Shown here: one piece after another, positions 8,667-17,006 of the stretch | Layout of the letters: every line of letters begins with the position of its first letter | Position numbering within the stretch: the stretch's first letter is position 1 | The notes under the pieces: generated by a model | The model's input: the letters and a program-made list of their open reading frames with translations, nothing else | Database searches by the model: none | What the model was told of the DNA's origin: nothing | Assembly: GCA_036374835.1 (NCBI GenBank) | Contig: DASUTB010000074.1 | Span: 48,163-112,162 of the forward strand | Reading direction: 5' to 3' | DNA: 64,000 nt | From: DASUTB01 sp036374835 | Lineage (GTDB): Bacteria > Actinomycetota > Actinomycetes > Jiangellales > Jiangellaceae | Position numbers and translations under genes: made by a program

Positions 8667-9758
8667 GTGCCTGAGATCCATGCCGCCCGACGCGCCCGTG
8701 TCGCCGAAGCGCTGAGCGCGCACGACGCCGACGCCGCCCTGATCACCAACCTCGTCAACGTCCGCTACCTCACCGGTCTTGCCAGCAGCAATGCCGCGGT
8801 GCTGATCGGCGCCGACGGCCCGGCCGTGCTCGCGACCGACGGCCGCTACACCACGGCGGCCAAGGAGGCCGCGCCCGACGTTGAGCTGGTGACTGAGCGT
8901 GCGGTGGCCACCGCACTGGCCGAACGGGCCGCCGAGGCCGGTCCGATCCGGCTCGGCGTCGAGGAACACGACGTGACGCTCGCCCTCGCCGCTGCCATCG
9001 AACGAGCCGCCGCGGCGGCCACACTCGTGCACCTGAACCGTCCGGTCGAGGAACTACGGATCAGTAAGGACGACGACGAACTGGCCGCGCTCGGCCAAGC
9101 GTGTGCGATCTCCTGCCGCGCGCTCGAGGACCTGTTCGCCGCCGGGGGCTTCGCCGGCCGGACCGAGCAGGCCGTCGCGCGCGATCTCGAGTCGCGGATG
9201 TACGAGCACGGCGCGGACGGCATCGCGTTCGAGACGATCGTCGCCGCGGGCCCGAACAGCGCCGTGCCGCACCACCGTCCCACCGGCCGGGTCGTCGAAC
9301 GTGGCGACTTGGTCAAGATAGATTTCGGGGCGGTCTACCGCGGCTATCACGCGGACTGCACGCGCACGGTCGTCGTCGGCGCCGAACCGGCTGACTGGCA
9401 GCGTGAGATCTACGCGCTAGTCGCGGCCGCGCAGCGGGCCGGCCGCGACGCACTTGCGGTCGACGCGGAGTGCATCAGTGTGGACGAAGCGGCCCGCGCC
9501 GTGATCGCGGACGCCGGATACGCGGACTACTTCACACATGGCACCGGGCACGGCATCGGCCTGGAAGTACACGAGGCTCCGACGCTCGGCTACTCCGCAA
9601 CCGGTAAACTGGCGGACCGCACTCCGGTGACGGTCGAACCGGGCATCTACCTGCCCGGGCGGGGCGGCGTTCGCATCGAGGACACCCTTGTGGTCCGTGC
9701 CGCCGGGCCGGAGCTGCTGACGAGTACCACTAGAGACCTGCTCGTGCTGGACGCCTGA
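8667..9758 (+). CDS. pepQ: Xaa-Pro dipeptidase/aminopeptidase (M24B)
   Basis: Cytoplasmic metallopeptidase that removes residues next to proline. The N-terminal creatinase-like domain (about 1–130) begins EIHAARRARVAEAL, and the pita-bread catalytic domain has all five metal ligands in context: KIDFGAVYRGYHADCTRT, THGTGHGIGLEVHE, VEPGIYLPGRGGVRIED. Two GTGs in tandem (8664, 8667) can start it. The second is preferred because it gives the 6-base spacing from the TACAAT box. It precedes efp, an arrangement (pepQ-efp-nusB) found widely in Gram-positives. Confidence 0.93.
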   Translation: MPEIHAARRARVAEALSAHDADAALITNLVNVRYLTGLASSNAAVLIGADGPAVLATDGRYTTAAKEAAPDVELVTERAVATALAERAAEAGPIRLGVEEHDVTLALAAAIERAAAAATLVHLNRPVEELRISKDDDELAALGQACAISCRALEDLFAAGGFAGRTEQAVARDLESRMYEHGADGIAFETIVAAGPNSAVPHHRPTGRVVERGDLVKIDFGAVYRGYHADCTRTVVVGAEPADWQREIYALVAAAQRAGRDALAVDAECISVDEAARAVIADAGYADYFTHGTGHGIGLEVHEAPTLGYSATGKLADRTPVTVEPGIYLPGRGGVRIEDTLVVRAAGPELLTSTTRDLLVLDA

Positions 9759-9798
9759 CGGCACCGCGGCACGGCGTGACCAGGAGAGAACGAACAAC

Positions 9799-10356
9799 GT
9801 GGCAACCACGAATGACCTGAAGAACGGCATGGTGCTCAACATCGACGGCCAGCTCTGGTCGGTGCTGGAGTTCCAGCACGTCAAGCCGGGCAAAGGCGGG
9901 GCGTTCGTCCGCACCAAGCTGAAGAACGTGCTGTCCGGCAAGGTCGTCGACAAGACGTTCAACGCCGGCGTGAAGGTCGAGACGGCGACGGTCGACCGCA
10001 GGGACATGACCTACCTGTACAACGACGGCGACGACTACGTCTTCATGGACACCACGACCTACGACCAGATCCACGTGCCGGCCGAGACGGTCGGCGACGC
10101 GGCGAACTTCATGCTGGAGAACCAGGACGCCGTCGTCGGCCTGCACGAGGGCACACCGCTGTTCGTCGAACTGCCGGCCGCCGTGGGGCTGACCATCGAG
10201 TACACCGAGCCCGGAGTCCAGGGGGACCGGTCCAGCGGTGGCACCAAGCCGGCCCGGCTGGAGACCGGGTACGAGATCAACGTGCCGCTGTTCATCACCA
10301 CCGGCGAGAAGGTCAAGGTCGACACCCGTGACGGTTCGTACCTCGGCCGCGCCTGA
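9799..10356 (+). CDS. efp: Elongation factor P
   Basis: Binds between the P and E sites of stalled ribosomes to relieve arrest at polyproline. The 185-aa protein has the three-domain S1/OB layout, with the tip loop KPGKGGA carrying Lys32, and ends in the conserved TRDGSYLGRA-type C-terminus. No lysine-modifying enzyme (EpmA/EpmB, DHS-type or YmfI) is seen in the window. A clear Shine-Dalgarno AGGAGA precedes GTG 9799. It is co-directional with nusB, 18 bases away. Confidence 0.97.
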   Translation: MATTNDLKNGMVLNIDGQLWSVLEFQHVKPGKGGAFVRTKLKNVLSGKVVDKTFNAGVKVETATVDRRDMTYLYNDGDDYVFMDTTTYDQIHVPAETVGDAANFMLENQDAVVGLHEGTPLFVELPAAVGLTIEYTEPGVQGDRSSGGTKPARLETGYEINVPLFITTGEKVKVDTRDGSYLGRA

Positions 10357-10374
10357 CGGGCCGGGGACACCGGG

Positions 10375-10785
10375 GTGGCTGCCCGATCCAAGGCCCGCAA
10401 GCGGGCCCTCGACATTCTCTTCGAGTCCGAGCTTCAAGGGCTCGAGATGGGGGCGACGCTCGCCCGCCGCGTCGCCACGACCGAACCGCCATTGAACGAA
10501 TACGCGGTGACCCTCGTGGAGGGTGTAATCGCGCATCGCGACCGGATCGACGAGCTCATCAGCACCCACTCGGCCGGGTGGACGCTCGGCCGGATGCCGG
10601 CGGTCGACCGCAACGTCCTGCGAATCGGAACCTTCGAGATCCTCTACCGGGACGACGTGCCGGACGCGGTGGCCATCAGCGAAGCCGTGGCGCTCGCCCG
10701 TGATCTGTCCACCGATGAGTCGCCCGGCTTCGTCAACGGGCTGCTCGCGCAGGTCGCCGCGACCAAGAGCACTCGTTCGACGTAG
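10375..10785 (+). CDS. nusB: Transcription antitermination factor NusB
   Basis: Helical RNA-binding protein (136 aa) that pairs with NusE/S10 on boxA RNA for rRNA antitermination. It shows the family landmarks RKRALDILFESEL at the N-terminus, LVEGVIAHRDRID, MPAVDRNVLRIGTFEIL and the EAVALARDLSTDESPGFVNGLL C-terminal helix. GTG start 18 bases after efp. The normal pyr genes follow 2 kb later, after a reverse-strand pair. Confidence 0.96.
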   Translation: MAARSKARKRALDILFESELQGLEMGATLARRVATTEPPLNEYAVTLVEGVIAHRDRIDELISTHSAGWTLGRMPAVDRNVLRIGTFEILYRDDVPDAVAISEAVALARDLSTDESPGFVNGLLAQVAATKSTRST

Positions 10786-10795
10786 CCGATCCGGG

Positions 10796-11452
10796 TCAGG
10801 TTCGACGGCTGCGTGGATCGCGTGGCACGCGGGTGAGCCACTGCCAGAAGGTTCGCCGCGGATGGCGCGCCTTGACTGTGCCGGACCGCACCTTGCCATT
10901 GACCCGCAGGACGGGCGCACGCGGGTCCGGCCGTCCGCTGACCTTGTTGACCACACTCCCACTGGTGGACGAGACGTTGTCGACGTCGACCGTCCAGCCG
11001 AACGGCACGATCAACAGCACCGTCCCCGACGTCGCCTCGGCTTCGATGGTGACCTCACGAAGCGGGCAGACCGCCTGGGTGAAGTCGAGCTTGATCGTAC
11101 CGGACGTGCACTGTGCAATGATCTTCGACGGCACCGTCCAGTGCCCGGTCCGGCTGCTCGAGCCGCTCTTGGTGACCAGGCTCAACGGAGCTGCGGCGGC
11201 CGCCGTACGCGGGTTGGCGGGCAGGTCCTCGGTGACGGTCGCGAGTTCCCGGTGCGTCTTCGCGGCGAAGGTGACGGCGAGGCGTTCGTCGAGTTCGTCG
11301 AGATCGAGCCGGCCGTCTTCGACGGCTTCGCGCAGCTGGTCTGCGACATCCTCACGATCGGCGTCGGACGCCCGCGTCCCCGGTGGGGCGGACGGCCGGT
11401 TGTCCGGCGCGGTGACCGGTCCCTGCCCTGGTGGTTTGTGCTCGTCAGTCAT
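10796..11452 (-). CDS. DUF1707 protein with LiaF-like C-terminal domain
   Basis: Function unknown. Residues about 25–80 form the DUF1707 SHOCT-like module (RASDADREDVADQLREAVEDGRLDLDELDERL), followed by a linker and a C-terminal right-handed beta domain (cell-wall-active antibiotic response/DUF2154-like) rich in the SGTxxL pattern: TSGTIKL, TSGTVLL, TSGSVV, RSGTVK. No membrane segment. DUF1707 proteins are abundant in actinobacteria and thought to be cell-envelope related, which I infer only from the LiaF similarity. It ends 10 bases from nusB in convergent orientation. Confidence 0.8.
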   Translation of the reverse strand: MTDEHKPPGQGPVTAPDNRPSAPPGTRASDADREDVADQLREAVEDGRLDLDELDERLAVTFAAKTHRELATVTEDLPANPRTAAAAAPLSLVTKSGSSSRTGHWTVPSKIIAQCTSGTIKLDFTQAVCPLREVTIEAEATSGTVLLIVPFGWTVDVDNVSSTSGSVVNKVSGRPDPRAPVLRVNGKVRSGTVKARHPRRTFWQWLTRVPRDPRSRRT

Positions 11453-11652
11453 GCCTGCTCGCCATCATGATCAGCCCTGGCGTATGGCCTGCGCCCGGAT
11501 CTCGACCTTGATGTGCGCGGAGCCGAGCCGGGCACGGCCCGAGTGCGACGTTGCAGGTCATATCATACGCTTCACGATCGACTTGGCCGGTCGCGGCCGT
11601 TTCCCCGACCCAGCGGCCGTGGTGAGCCGGGGCAAGCCGGGTCGGCGCGCTC

Positions 11653-12690
11653 TCACGACGTGGAATCACGGCGGTTGAAAACGCTGTCGACCAGATTCTT
11701 GCCCGCCTTGGCGGCGCCGCCGGCGACGTCCTTGGCAACGCCGAGGAGCGGATCGGCCGACCGTGACCACGACTCCTGGTACGAGCGGGCCGCCGCACGC
11801 ACTTCCTCGGTGACCGTGGTGGAGCCGTCTTCGCTGCGTCGCGGGTAGTCGCCATCGAGGATGCGCTGGTAGTGGCCGTCCTCGATCCAGCGGTCGAGTT
11901 CGGCGAAACGCACGACGGCGAACGGGTGCGTCCGGCCGACCAGCGAGAGCAGCTTGATCAGTCCGTCACGCGCGTCGCCGTCGGCGTCGTACGAGCGTGC
12001 CTGTTCGCGGAACGCGTCCGGGTTCATCTCGGCGAGCCGTGACCCCCCGGCGAGCTTCATGAGTGCGCGTTTGGCCGCATCGGGATCCTGCGCGGCGAGC
12101 AGGCCGGCGCGGTCGCACGAAAGCTCGGACTTACGGAACCACTCTTCGAGGGCGGTGACGATCGCTCGCAGCCCGAGATAGCCGAGCGGGATGAACGCGA
12201 CGCGCAACGCCAGCTGGGTCAGCGCGAGCAGCAGCGTGCGATATACGGCGTGGCCGGACAGGATGTGCCCCATCTCGTGGCCGACGACGAAGCGCTGCTC
12301 CTGCGGATCGAGCAGGTCGAACAGGCCGGACGTCACGACGATGAACGGGCGATCCTGGCCGATCGCCATTGCGCTCGGCATGGGGTTCTGGATCAGGTAA
12401 AGCTCGGGAACGTCGTCCATGTCCAGCACATACGCGGTGTCTCGCACGTAGTCGTGGAGGTCGCGGAACTGGGTGTCACCGACCTTGACGGCGCTGCCCA
12501 GGAACATCAGGCGCAGGCGGCGCTCGCTGAACAGGCCGGAGAGCTTGCGCAAGAGCGAGTCGAAGCCGGTGAGCTTGCGCATTGCGACGAGCGCACCGCG
12601 GTCGGCGGGATGTTCGTAGGCCCGCGAGCTGATGCCTTCGAGACGGACCCGGGAGCGGTCGGGCGATTGTGCGGCAGCGGATGTGGCCAT
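11653..12690 (-). CDS. M48-family zinc metalloprotease (HtpX/Oma1-like)
   Basis: Membrane-associated zinc protease of the HtpX class, normally involved in membrane protein quality control. The zinc site HEMGH is at about residues 140–144 (VVGHEMGHILSGHAVY) with the third ligand Glu in SELSCDRAGLLA. One or two hydrophobic segments follow (TLLLALTQLALRVAFIPLGYLGL). The 345-aa product ends in a hydrophilic tail. The start is supported by a TAGGGT box 6 bases upstream (leaderless). Its 5' end faces the pyrR operon promoter. Confidence 0.88.
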   Translation of the reverse strand: MATSAAAQSPDRSRVRLEGISSRAYEHPADRGALVAMRKLTGFDSLLRKLSGLFSERRLRLMFLGSAVKVGDTQFRDLHDYVRDTAYVLDMDDVPELYLIQNPMPSAMAIGQDRPFIVVTSGLFDLLDPQEQRFVVGHEMGHILSGHAVYRTLLLALTQLALRVAFIPLGYLGLRAIVTALEEWFRKSELSCDRAGLLAAQDPDAAKRALMKLAGGSRLAEMNPDAFREQARSYDADGDARDGLIKLLSLVGRTHPFAVVRFAELDRWIEDGHYQRILDGDYPRRSEDGSTTVTEEVRAAARSYQESWSRSADPLLGVAKDVAGGAAKAGKNLVDSVFNRRDSTS

Positions 12691-12696
12691 TGACCC

Positions 12697-12702
12697 ACCC
12701 TA
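12697..12702 (-). promoter_or_regulatory. -10 box TAGGGT for leaderless M48 protease gene
   Basis: On the reverse strand TAGGGT is followed by GGGTCA and then ATG, the 6-base spacing seen repeatedly in this window. Confidence 0.5.
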
Positions 12703-12793
12703 TGTCTCGGTAGAGGGGCCCGAACACCCGGCGAATGCCGAAACCTCGATCGAGGTGGCGCGCCGGTTGCAGATGGCTCGGCAGCAGTGCTGG

Positions 12794-12799
12794 TACGCT
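12794..12799 (+). promoter_or_regulatory. Probable -10 box TACGCT of the pyr operon
   Basis: TACGCT lies about a dozen bases upstream of the PyrR-binding hairpin, so transcription would begin near 12806–12810 and include the whole hairpin. A -35 element is not convincing (TTGCAG at 12767 would give a 21-base spacer). Confidence 0.4.
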
Positions 12800-12810
12800 T
12801 GCTCCGACCT

Positions 12811-12852
12811 GACGTCCTTTAAGTCCCGTCCCGTGAGGCGGGGAAGGAGGTC
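12811..12852 (+). promoter_or_regulatory. PyrR-binding leader hairpin sequestering the pyrR Shine-Dalgarno
   Basis: The loop TCCCGTGAGGC (12829–12839) matches the PyrR recognition consensus UCCNGNGAGGY exactly. It is closed by CCCG/CGGG (12825–12828 with 12839–12842), and a lower stem pairs GACGTCCTT (12811–12819) with AAGGAGGTC (12844–12852), 8 of 9 positions. The right strand of the lower stem is the pyrR Shine-Dalgarno, 6 bases before ATG. No terminator is seen, so PyrR binding would block translation rather than transcription, as reported for Mycobacterium smegmatis. Confidence 0.8.
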
Positions 12853-12858
12853 CAACGC

Positions 12859-13422
12859 ATGCCTACGCCTGCGACGCGTGATCTGACCGACGCCCGCGCC
12901 GTTCTCGACGCCGGCGACATCAACCGGGCATTGACCCGTATCGCCCACGAAATCGTTGAGCACAACAAGGGCGCCACCGACCTGGTACTTCTCGGCATTC
13001 CCACCCGCGGTGTACCGCTGGCACGGCGTTTGGCCGAGCGGATCTCGATGGCCGAAGGGACGGTCGTCCCCGCCGGTGCGCTCGACGTCACGATGTACCG
13101 CGACGACGTCGCACTGCGACCTGCCCGCCCCCTCGAACACACCGACATCCCGGCCAGTGGCATCGACGACAAGGTCGCGGTGCTCGTCGACGACGTGCTG
13201 TTCTCCGGGCGCACCATCCGGGCGGCTCTTACCGCGCTGGACGACATCGGCCGTCCGCGGGCGGTGCGCCTCGCGGTGCTCGTCGACCGCGGGCACCGCG
13301 AACTCCCGATCCGCGCCGACCATGTCGGTAAGAACGTGCCGACATCCAGGCGGGAAGCGGTGAAGGTGCTGGTCGAAGAGATCGACGGCCGCGACGGTGT
13401 ACTGATCGGGGAGGCACAATGA
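12859..13422 (+). CDS. pyrR: Bifunctional PyrR regulator / uracil phosphoribosyltransferase
   Basis: RNA-binding regulator of the pyr operon that also makes UMP from uracil and PRPP. The 187-aa product has the PRPP loop VAVLVDDVLFSGRTIRAAL, the IPTRG flexible loop and the conserved RPLE(H)TDIP region with LPIRADHVGKNVPTS at the C-terminus. It begins at ATG 12859, whose strong SD AAGGAGG is inside the upstream hairpin. Its stop overlaps the pyrB ATG. Binding of UMP-loaded PyrR to its own leader would lower translation of pyrR and, through coupling, of the genes behind it. Confidence 0.97.
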   Translation: MPTPATRDLTDARAVLDAGDINRALTRIAHEIVEHNKGATDLVLLGIPTRGVPLARRLAERISMAEGTVVPAGALDVTMYRDDVALRPARPLEHTDIPASGIDDKVAVLVDDVLFSGRTIRAALTALDDIGRPRAVRLAVLVDRGHRELPIRADHVGKNVPTSRREAVKVLVEEIDGRDGVLIGEAQ

Positions 13423-14390
13423 CCAGTGCTGGGATCCGTCATCTGCTGTCGGCCGCCGACCTGGACCGCGACCAGGCCACTCTTGTACTCGACACGGCCG
13501 CCGAGATGGCCGAACTGACCGGAAGCCGCGCGGTCAAGAAGCTGCCGACGCTGCGCGGCAGGACCGTCGTCAACCTGTTCTTCGAGGATTCGACGCGAAC
13601 GCGCACGTCGTTCGAGCTTGCGGCCAAGCGCCTGTCGGCGGACGTCATCAACTTCTCGGCGAAGGGTTCGAGCGTCTCGAAAGGGGAGAGCCTGAAGGAC
13701 ACCGCGCTCACCCTCGAAGCCATGGGCGCCGACGCCGTCGTGGTGCGGCACTCGTCCAGCGGAGCGCCGCATCGGCTGGCGCACTCCGGGTGGATCAACT
13801 CGTCGGTGGTCAACGCGGGCGACGGGACCCACGAGCACCCGACCCAGGCGCTGCTCGACGCGTTCACGCTACGCCGCCGTCTCGCGCTGCGCGACGGCGG
13901 CGACCTGGCCGGGCGGCGGATCACGATCGTCGGCGACATCCTGCACAGCCGGGTTGCGCGCAGCAACGTGCTACTGCTGGCCACCCTCGGAGCGGAGGTG
14001 ACGCTCGTCGCGCCGCCGACGCTGCTGCCGGTGGGCGTCGGCACCTGGCCGTGCGAGGTGTCGACCTCCCTGGACCCGGTCCTGGCCAAGTCGGACGCCG
14101 TGATGATGCTGCGGGTGCAGCGGGAGCGGATGAACGCGTCGTACTTCCCGTCCGCCCGCGAGTACGCGCGCCGGTATGGGCTGGACGGCCGCCGGTTCGC
14201 GCTGCTGCCCGACGACGCGCTCGTGCTGCACCCCGGTCCGATGAACAGGGGCATGGAGATCACCGCCGAGGTCGCCGACAGCGATCGGTCGGTGATCGTC
14301 GAGCAGGTGACCAACGGGGTCCACGTGCGGATGGCGGTGCTCTACCTCATGCTCGCGGGTGCGGCGGACGGCGACGGAGGTACGGCATGA
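13419..14390 (+). CDS. pyrB: Aspartate carbamoyltransferase catalytic chain
   Basis: Condenses carbamoyl phosphate with aspartate, the committed step of pyrimidine synthesis. The carbamoyl-phosphate motif FFEDSTRTRTSFE and the HPTQALLDAFTLR motif are intact, as is the C-terminal VLHPGPMNRGMEI. 323 aa, normal length. No pyrI regulatory chain is present nearby, typical of actinobacteria where PyrB works with PyrC. ATGA overlaps occur at both ends. Confidence 0.97.
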   Translation: MTSAGIRHLLSAADLDRDQATLVLDTAAEMAELTGSRAVKKLPTLRGRTVVNLFFEDSTRTRTSFELAAKRLSADVINFSAKGSSVSKGESLKDTALTLEAMGADAVVVRHSSSGAPHRLAHSGWINSSVVNAGDGTHEHPTQALLDAFTLRRRLALRDGGDLAGRRITIVGDILHSRVARSNVLLLATLGAEVTLVAPPTLLPVGVGTWPCEVSTSLDPVLAKSDAVMMLRVQRERMNASYFPSAREYARRYGLDGRRFALLPDDALVLHPGPMNRGMEITAEVADSDRSVIVEQVTNGVHVRMAVLYLMLAGAADGDGGTA

Positions 14391-15697
14391 CCAGGCTGAT
14401 CAGAGGGGCGAGGCTGCTCGGCGGGGAGCCGGTGGACGTCCGCATCGAGAACGGTTCGATCGCCGAGGTCGGATCCGGGCTCACCGCCGGGAGCACCGAG
14501 ACGCTGGACGCCGACGGGCTGGTGCTGCTGCCGGGACTGGTCGACCTGCACACCCATCTGCGCGAGCCGGGCCGCGAGGACGCCGAGACGGTCGCAAGCG
14601 GCACCCGTGCCGCCGCGCGGGGTGGGTTCACGGCGGTACACGCGATGGCCAACACCGACCCGGTGGCCGACACCGCCGGGGTGGTCGAGCAGGTCTGGCG
14701 GCTCGGCGCGACCGCCGGCTACGCGGACGTCCGTCCCGTCGGTGCGGTGACCGTCGGACTGGCCGGCGAGCGGCTGGCCGAACTCGGCGCGATGGCCGAC
14801 TCCGCAGCAGCGGTGCGGGTGTTCTCTGACGACGGGCACTGCGTCTCCGACGCGGTCCTCATGCGCCGCGCGCTGGAATACGTGAGCGCGTTCGACGGCG
14901 TGATCGCCCAGCATGCGCAGGAGCCGCGGCTGACCGAGGGCGCACAGATGAACGAAGGTGAACGCTCCGGGCGGCTTGGGCTGCGGGGGTGGCCGGCGGT
15001 CGCCGAGGAGTCGATCATCGCGCGGGACGTGCTGCTCACCGCGCACGTCGGCTCGCGCCTGCACGTGTGCCACGTCTCGACGGCGGGCTCGGTGGAGATC
15101 ATCCGGTGGGCGAAGTCGAAGGGCTGGAACGTCACCGCGGAGGTGACGCCGCACCACCTGCTGCTCACCGACGAACTGGCCGAGACGTACGACCCGCTGT
15201 ACAAGGTGAATCCGCCGCTTCGCACGAGCGCGGACGTCGCGGCGCTGCGCGAAGCACTGGCCGACGGAACCATCGACATCGTCGCCACCGACCACGCACC
15301 GCACGCGGCCGAGGACAAGGACTGCGAATGGGACGCCGCGGCATTCGGCATGCTCGGCCTGGAGACCGCGCTGTCGGTGGTGCAGGCCGCGATGGTGGAC
15401 ACCGGGCTGATGGACTGGGCCGCGGTCGCCGACCGGATGTCGGCGCGGCCGGCGCGAATCGGACGGTGTAACCGCGGCGCGCGCGCCCAGGGCCGTCTCA
15501 TCGCCGCCGGCGAACCGGCGAACCTGGTGCTCGTCGATCCCGCCGCGAGCCGCGTCGTCGAGCCTCGCGACACGGCGTCGCTGTCGCGTAATACGCCGTT
15601 TGCTGGAATGAAGCTGCCCGGCCGGGTCGTCGCCACCTTCCTGCGTGGTTCGCCCACCGTCCTCGATGGGGCGCCGACTGACGGAGGTGCCCGGTGA
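14387..15697 (+). CDS. pyrC: Dihydroorotase
   Basis: Zinc amidohydrolase that cyclises carbamoyl aspartate. Start ATG 14387 (MTRLIRGARLLGG) overlaps the pyrB stop. Metal ligands are in DLHTHLREPG, the QHAQE region, the CHVST His and the ATDHAPH Asp near residue 300; the family C-terminal NLVLVDP is present. 436 aa, type I form. In many actinobacteria a small membrane gene sits between pyrC and carA. Here that place is taken by a gap carrying GATCAGGTGA repeats. Confidence 0.97.
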   Translation: MTRLIRGARLLGGEPVDVRIENGSIAEVGSGLTAGSTETLDADGLVLLPGLVDLHTHLREPGREDAETVASGTRAAARGGFTAVHAMANTDPVADTAGVVEQVWRLGATAGYADVRPVGAVTVGLAGERLAELGAMADSAAAVRVFSDDGHCVSDAVLMRRALEYVSAFDGVIAQHAQEPRLTEGAQMNEGERSGRLGLRGWPAVAEESIIARDVLLTAHVGSRLHVCHVSTAGSVEIIRWAKSKGWNVTAEVTPHHLLLTDELAETYDPLYKVNPPLRTSADVAALREALADGTIDIVATDHAPHAAEDKDCEWDAAAFGMLGLETALSVVQAAMVDTGLMDWAAVADRMSARPARIGRCNRGARAQGRLIAAGEPANLVLVDPAASRVVEPRDTASLSRNTPFAGMKLPGRVVATFLRGSPTVLDGAPTDGGAR

Positions 15698-15714
15698 GGC
15701 GGGCGACTGGAAAT

Positions 15715-15835
15715 GATCAGGTGAGCAAGCGAGCCGAGAAGGCGCGGGTTTGTCACCTGATCCATTGCCGCGCGAGGGAGGCCAAACGATCAGGTGACAA
15801 ACTGGCCCGGAATCCGCGCATTTGCCTACCTGATC
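15715..15835. repeat. GATCAGGTGA repeats between pyrC and carA
   Basis: Three exact copies of GATCAGGTGA or its complement (15715–15724, 15753–15762, 15788–15797) and a fourth with two mismatches (15826–15835) alternate in orientation, so copies 1/2 and 3/4 can pair as hairpins. The same decamer occurs eight times between carB and pyrD. No gene is seen in this 175-base gap. Confidence 0.7.
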
Positions 15836-15872
15836 GCGGCGCCGAACTCGGGTTAGTTGGGGGAGTGAACGC

Positions 15873-17006
15873 GTGAGCGCATTGTTGGTCCTCGAGGACG
15901 GGCGGACGTTCCGAGGCGAGTCGTTCGGCGCCGCGGGCGAGACGTTCGGCGAGGCCGTCTTCGCGACCGGGATGACCGGCTATCAAGAGACGCTGACCGA
16001 CCCGTCGTATCACCGGCAGGTGGTCGTCCAGACCGCGCCGCACATCGGCAACACAGGTGTCAACGGCGAGGATCCGGAGTCGAGCCGGATATGGGCGTGC
16101 GGCTACGTCGTTCGCGATCCGGCACGCCGGGTGTCGTCGTGGCGAGCCACGGGTGGTTTGGCCGACGAGCTCGTCAGGTACGGCGTCGTGGGCATCAGCG
16201 GTATCGATACCCGGGCCCTGACGCGCCACCTGCGCGAGCGGGGAGCGATGCGCGCCGGCATCTCGACGACCGAGGACGATCCGGTCGCGCTGCGCGAGCG
16301 GGTCCTCGCATCGCCGCGGATGGAAGGCGCCAACCTGGTCGATGCGGTGACCACGAGCGAACCGTACGTCGTACCCGCCGAAGGCGAGCGCCGGTTCTCC
16401 GTCGTCGCGCTCGACCTCGGCATCAAGACGATGACACCTCGGCGGCTGGCCGAGCGGGGAATCGAGACGCACGTTCTGCCGGCATCGGCCTCGCTCGACG
16501 ATGTCCTGGCGGTGCGGCCGGACGGGCTGTTCTTCTCCAACGGACCGGGCGATCCGGCCACCGCGGACCCGCAGGTGGAGCTGCTCAAGGGCGCTCTGGA
16601 ACGCGGCCTGCCGTTCTTCGGCATCTGTTTCGGCAACCAGTTGTTCGGCCGCGCTCTCGGATTCGGCACCTACAAGCTCGGCTACGGGCATCGCGGCATC
16701 AACCAGCCGGTGCAGGACCTGTCCACCGGCAAAGTCGAGGTGACCGCGCACAACCACGGGTTCGCGATCCAATGGAGCACCGCCGTGCCGCCCTTCGAAC
16801 CGGTCGGAACCCGCTACGGGCGCGCGGCGGTGAGCCACATATGCCTGAACGACGACGTCGTCGAGGGCATCGAGCTGCGCGGGGCGGACGGCTCACTGCG
16901 GGCGTTCTCGGTGCAGTATCACCCGGAGGCGGCCGCAGGGCCGCACGACGCGGCGTATCTGTTCGACCGATTCGTGAACCTAATGAGCGCGACGGAGGGA
17001 CGCTGA
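15873..17006 (+). CDS. carA: Carbamoyl phosphate synthase small subunit
   Basis: Glutamine amidotransferase subunit that feeds ammonia to CarB. Residues 1–140 form the CarA N-terminal domain (ALLVLEDGRTFRGESFGA, MTGYQETLTDPSY). The class I GATase domain has the nucleophile Cys in FFGICFGNQ at about residue 251, HRGINQPV, and the catalytic HPEA near residue 351. GTG start; the TGA overlaps the ATG of carB by one base. 377 aa. Confidence 0.97.
   Translation: MSALLVLEDGRTFRGESFGAAGETFGEAVFATGMTGYQETLTDPSYHRQVVVQTAPHIGNTGVNGEDPESSRIWACGYVVRDPARRVSSWRATGGLADELVRYGVVGISGIDTRALTRHLRERGAMRAGISTTEDDPVALRERVLASPRMEGANLVDAVTTSEPYVVPAEGERRFSVVALDLGIKTMTPRRLAERGIETHVLPASASLDDVLAVRPDGLFFSNGPGDPATADPQVELLKGALERGLPFFGICFGNQLFGRALGFGTYKLGYGHRGINQPVQDLSTGKVEVTAHNHGFAIQWSTAVPPFEPVGTRYGRAAVSHICLNDDVVEGIELRGADGSLRAFSVQYHPEAAAGPHDAAYLFDRFVNLMSATEGR

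Noticed and set aside
15694..15876. 60-codon frame between pyrC and carA
   Set aside because: Composed of the decamer repeats, no SD and no similarity; the gap is better explained as repeat sequence.
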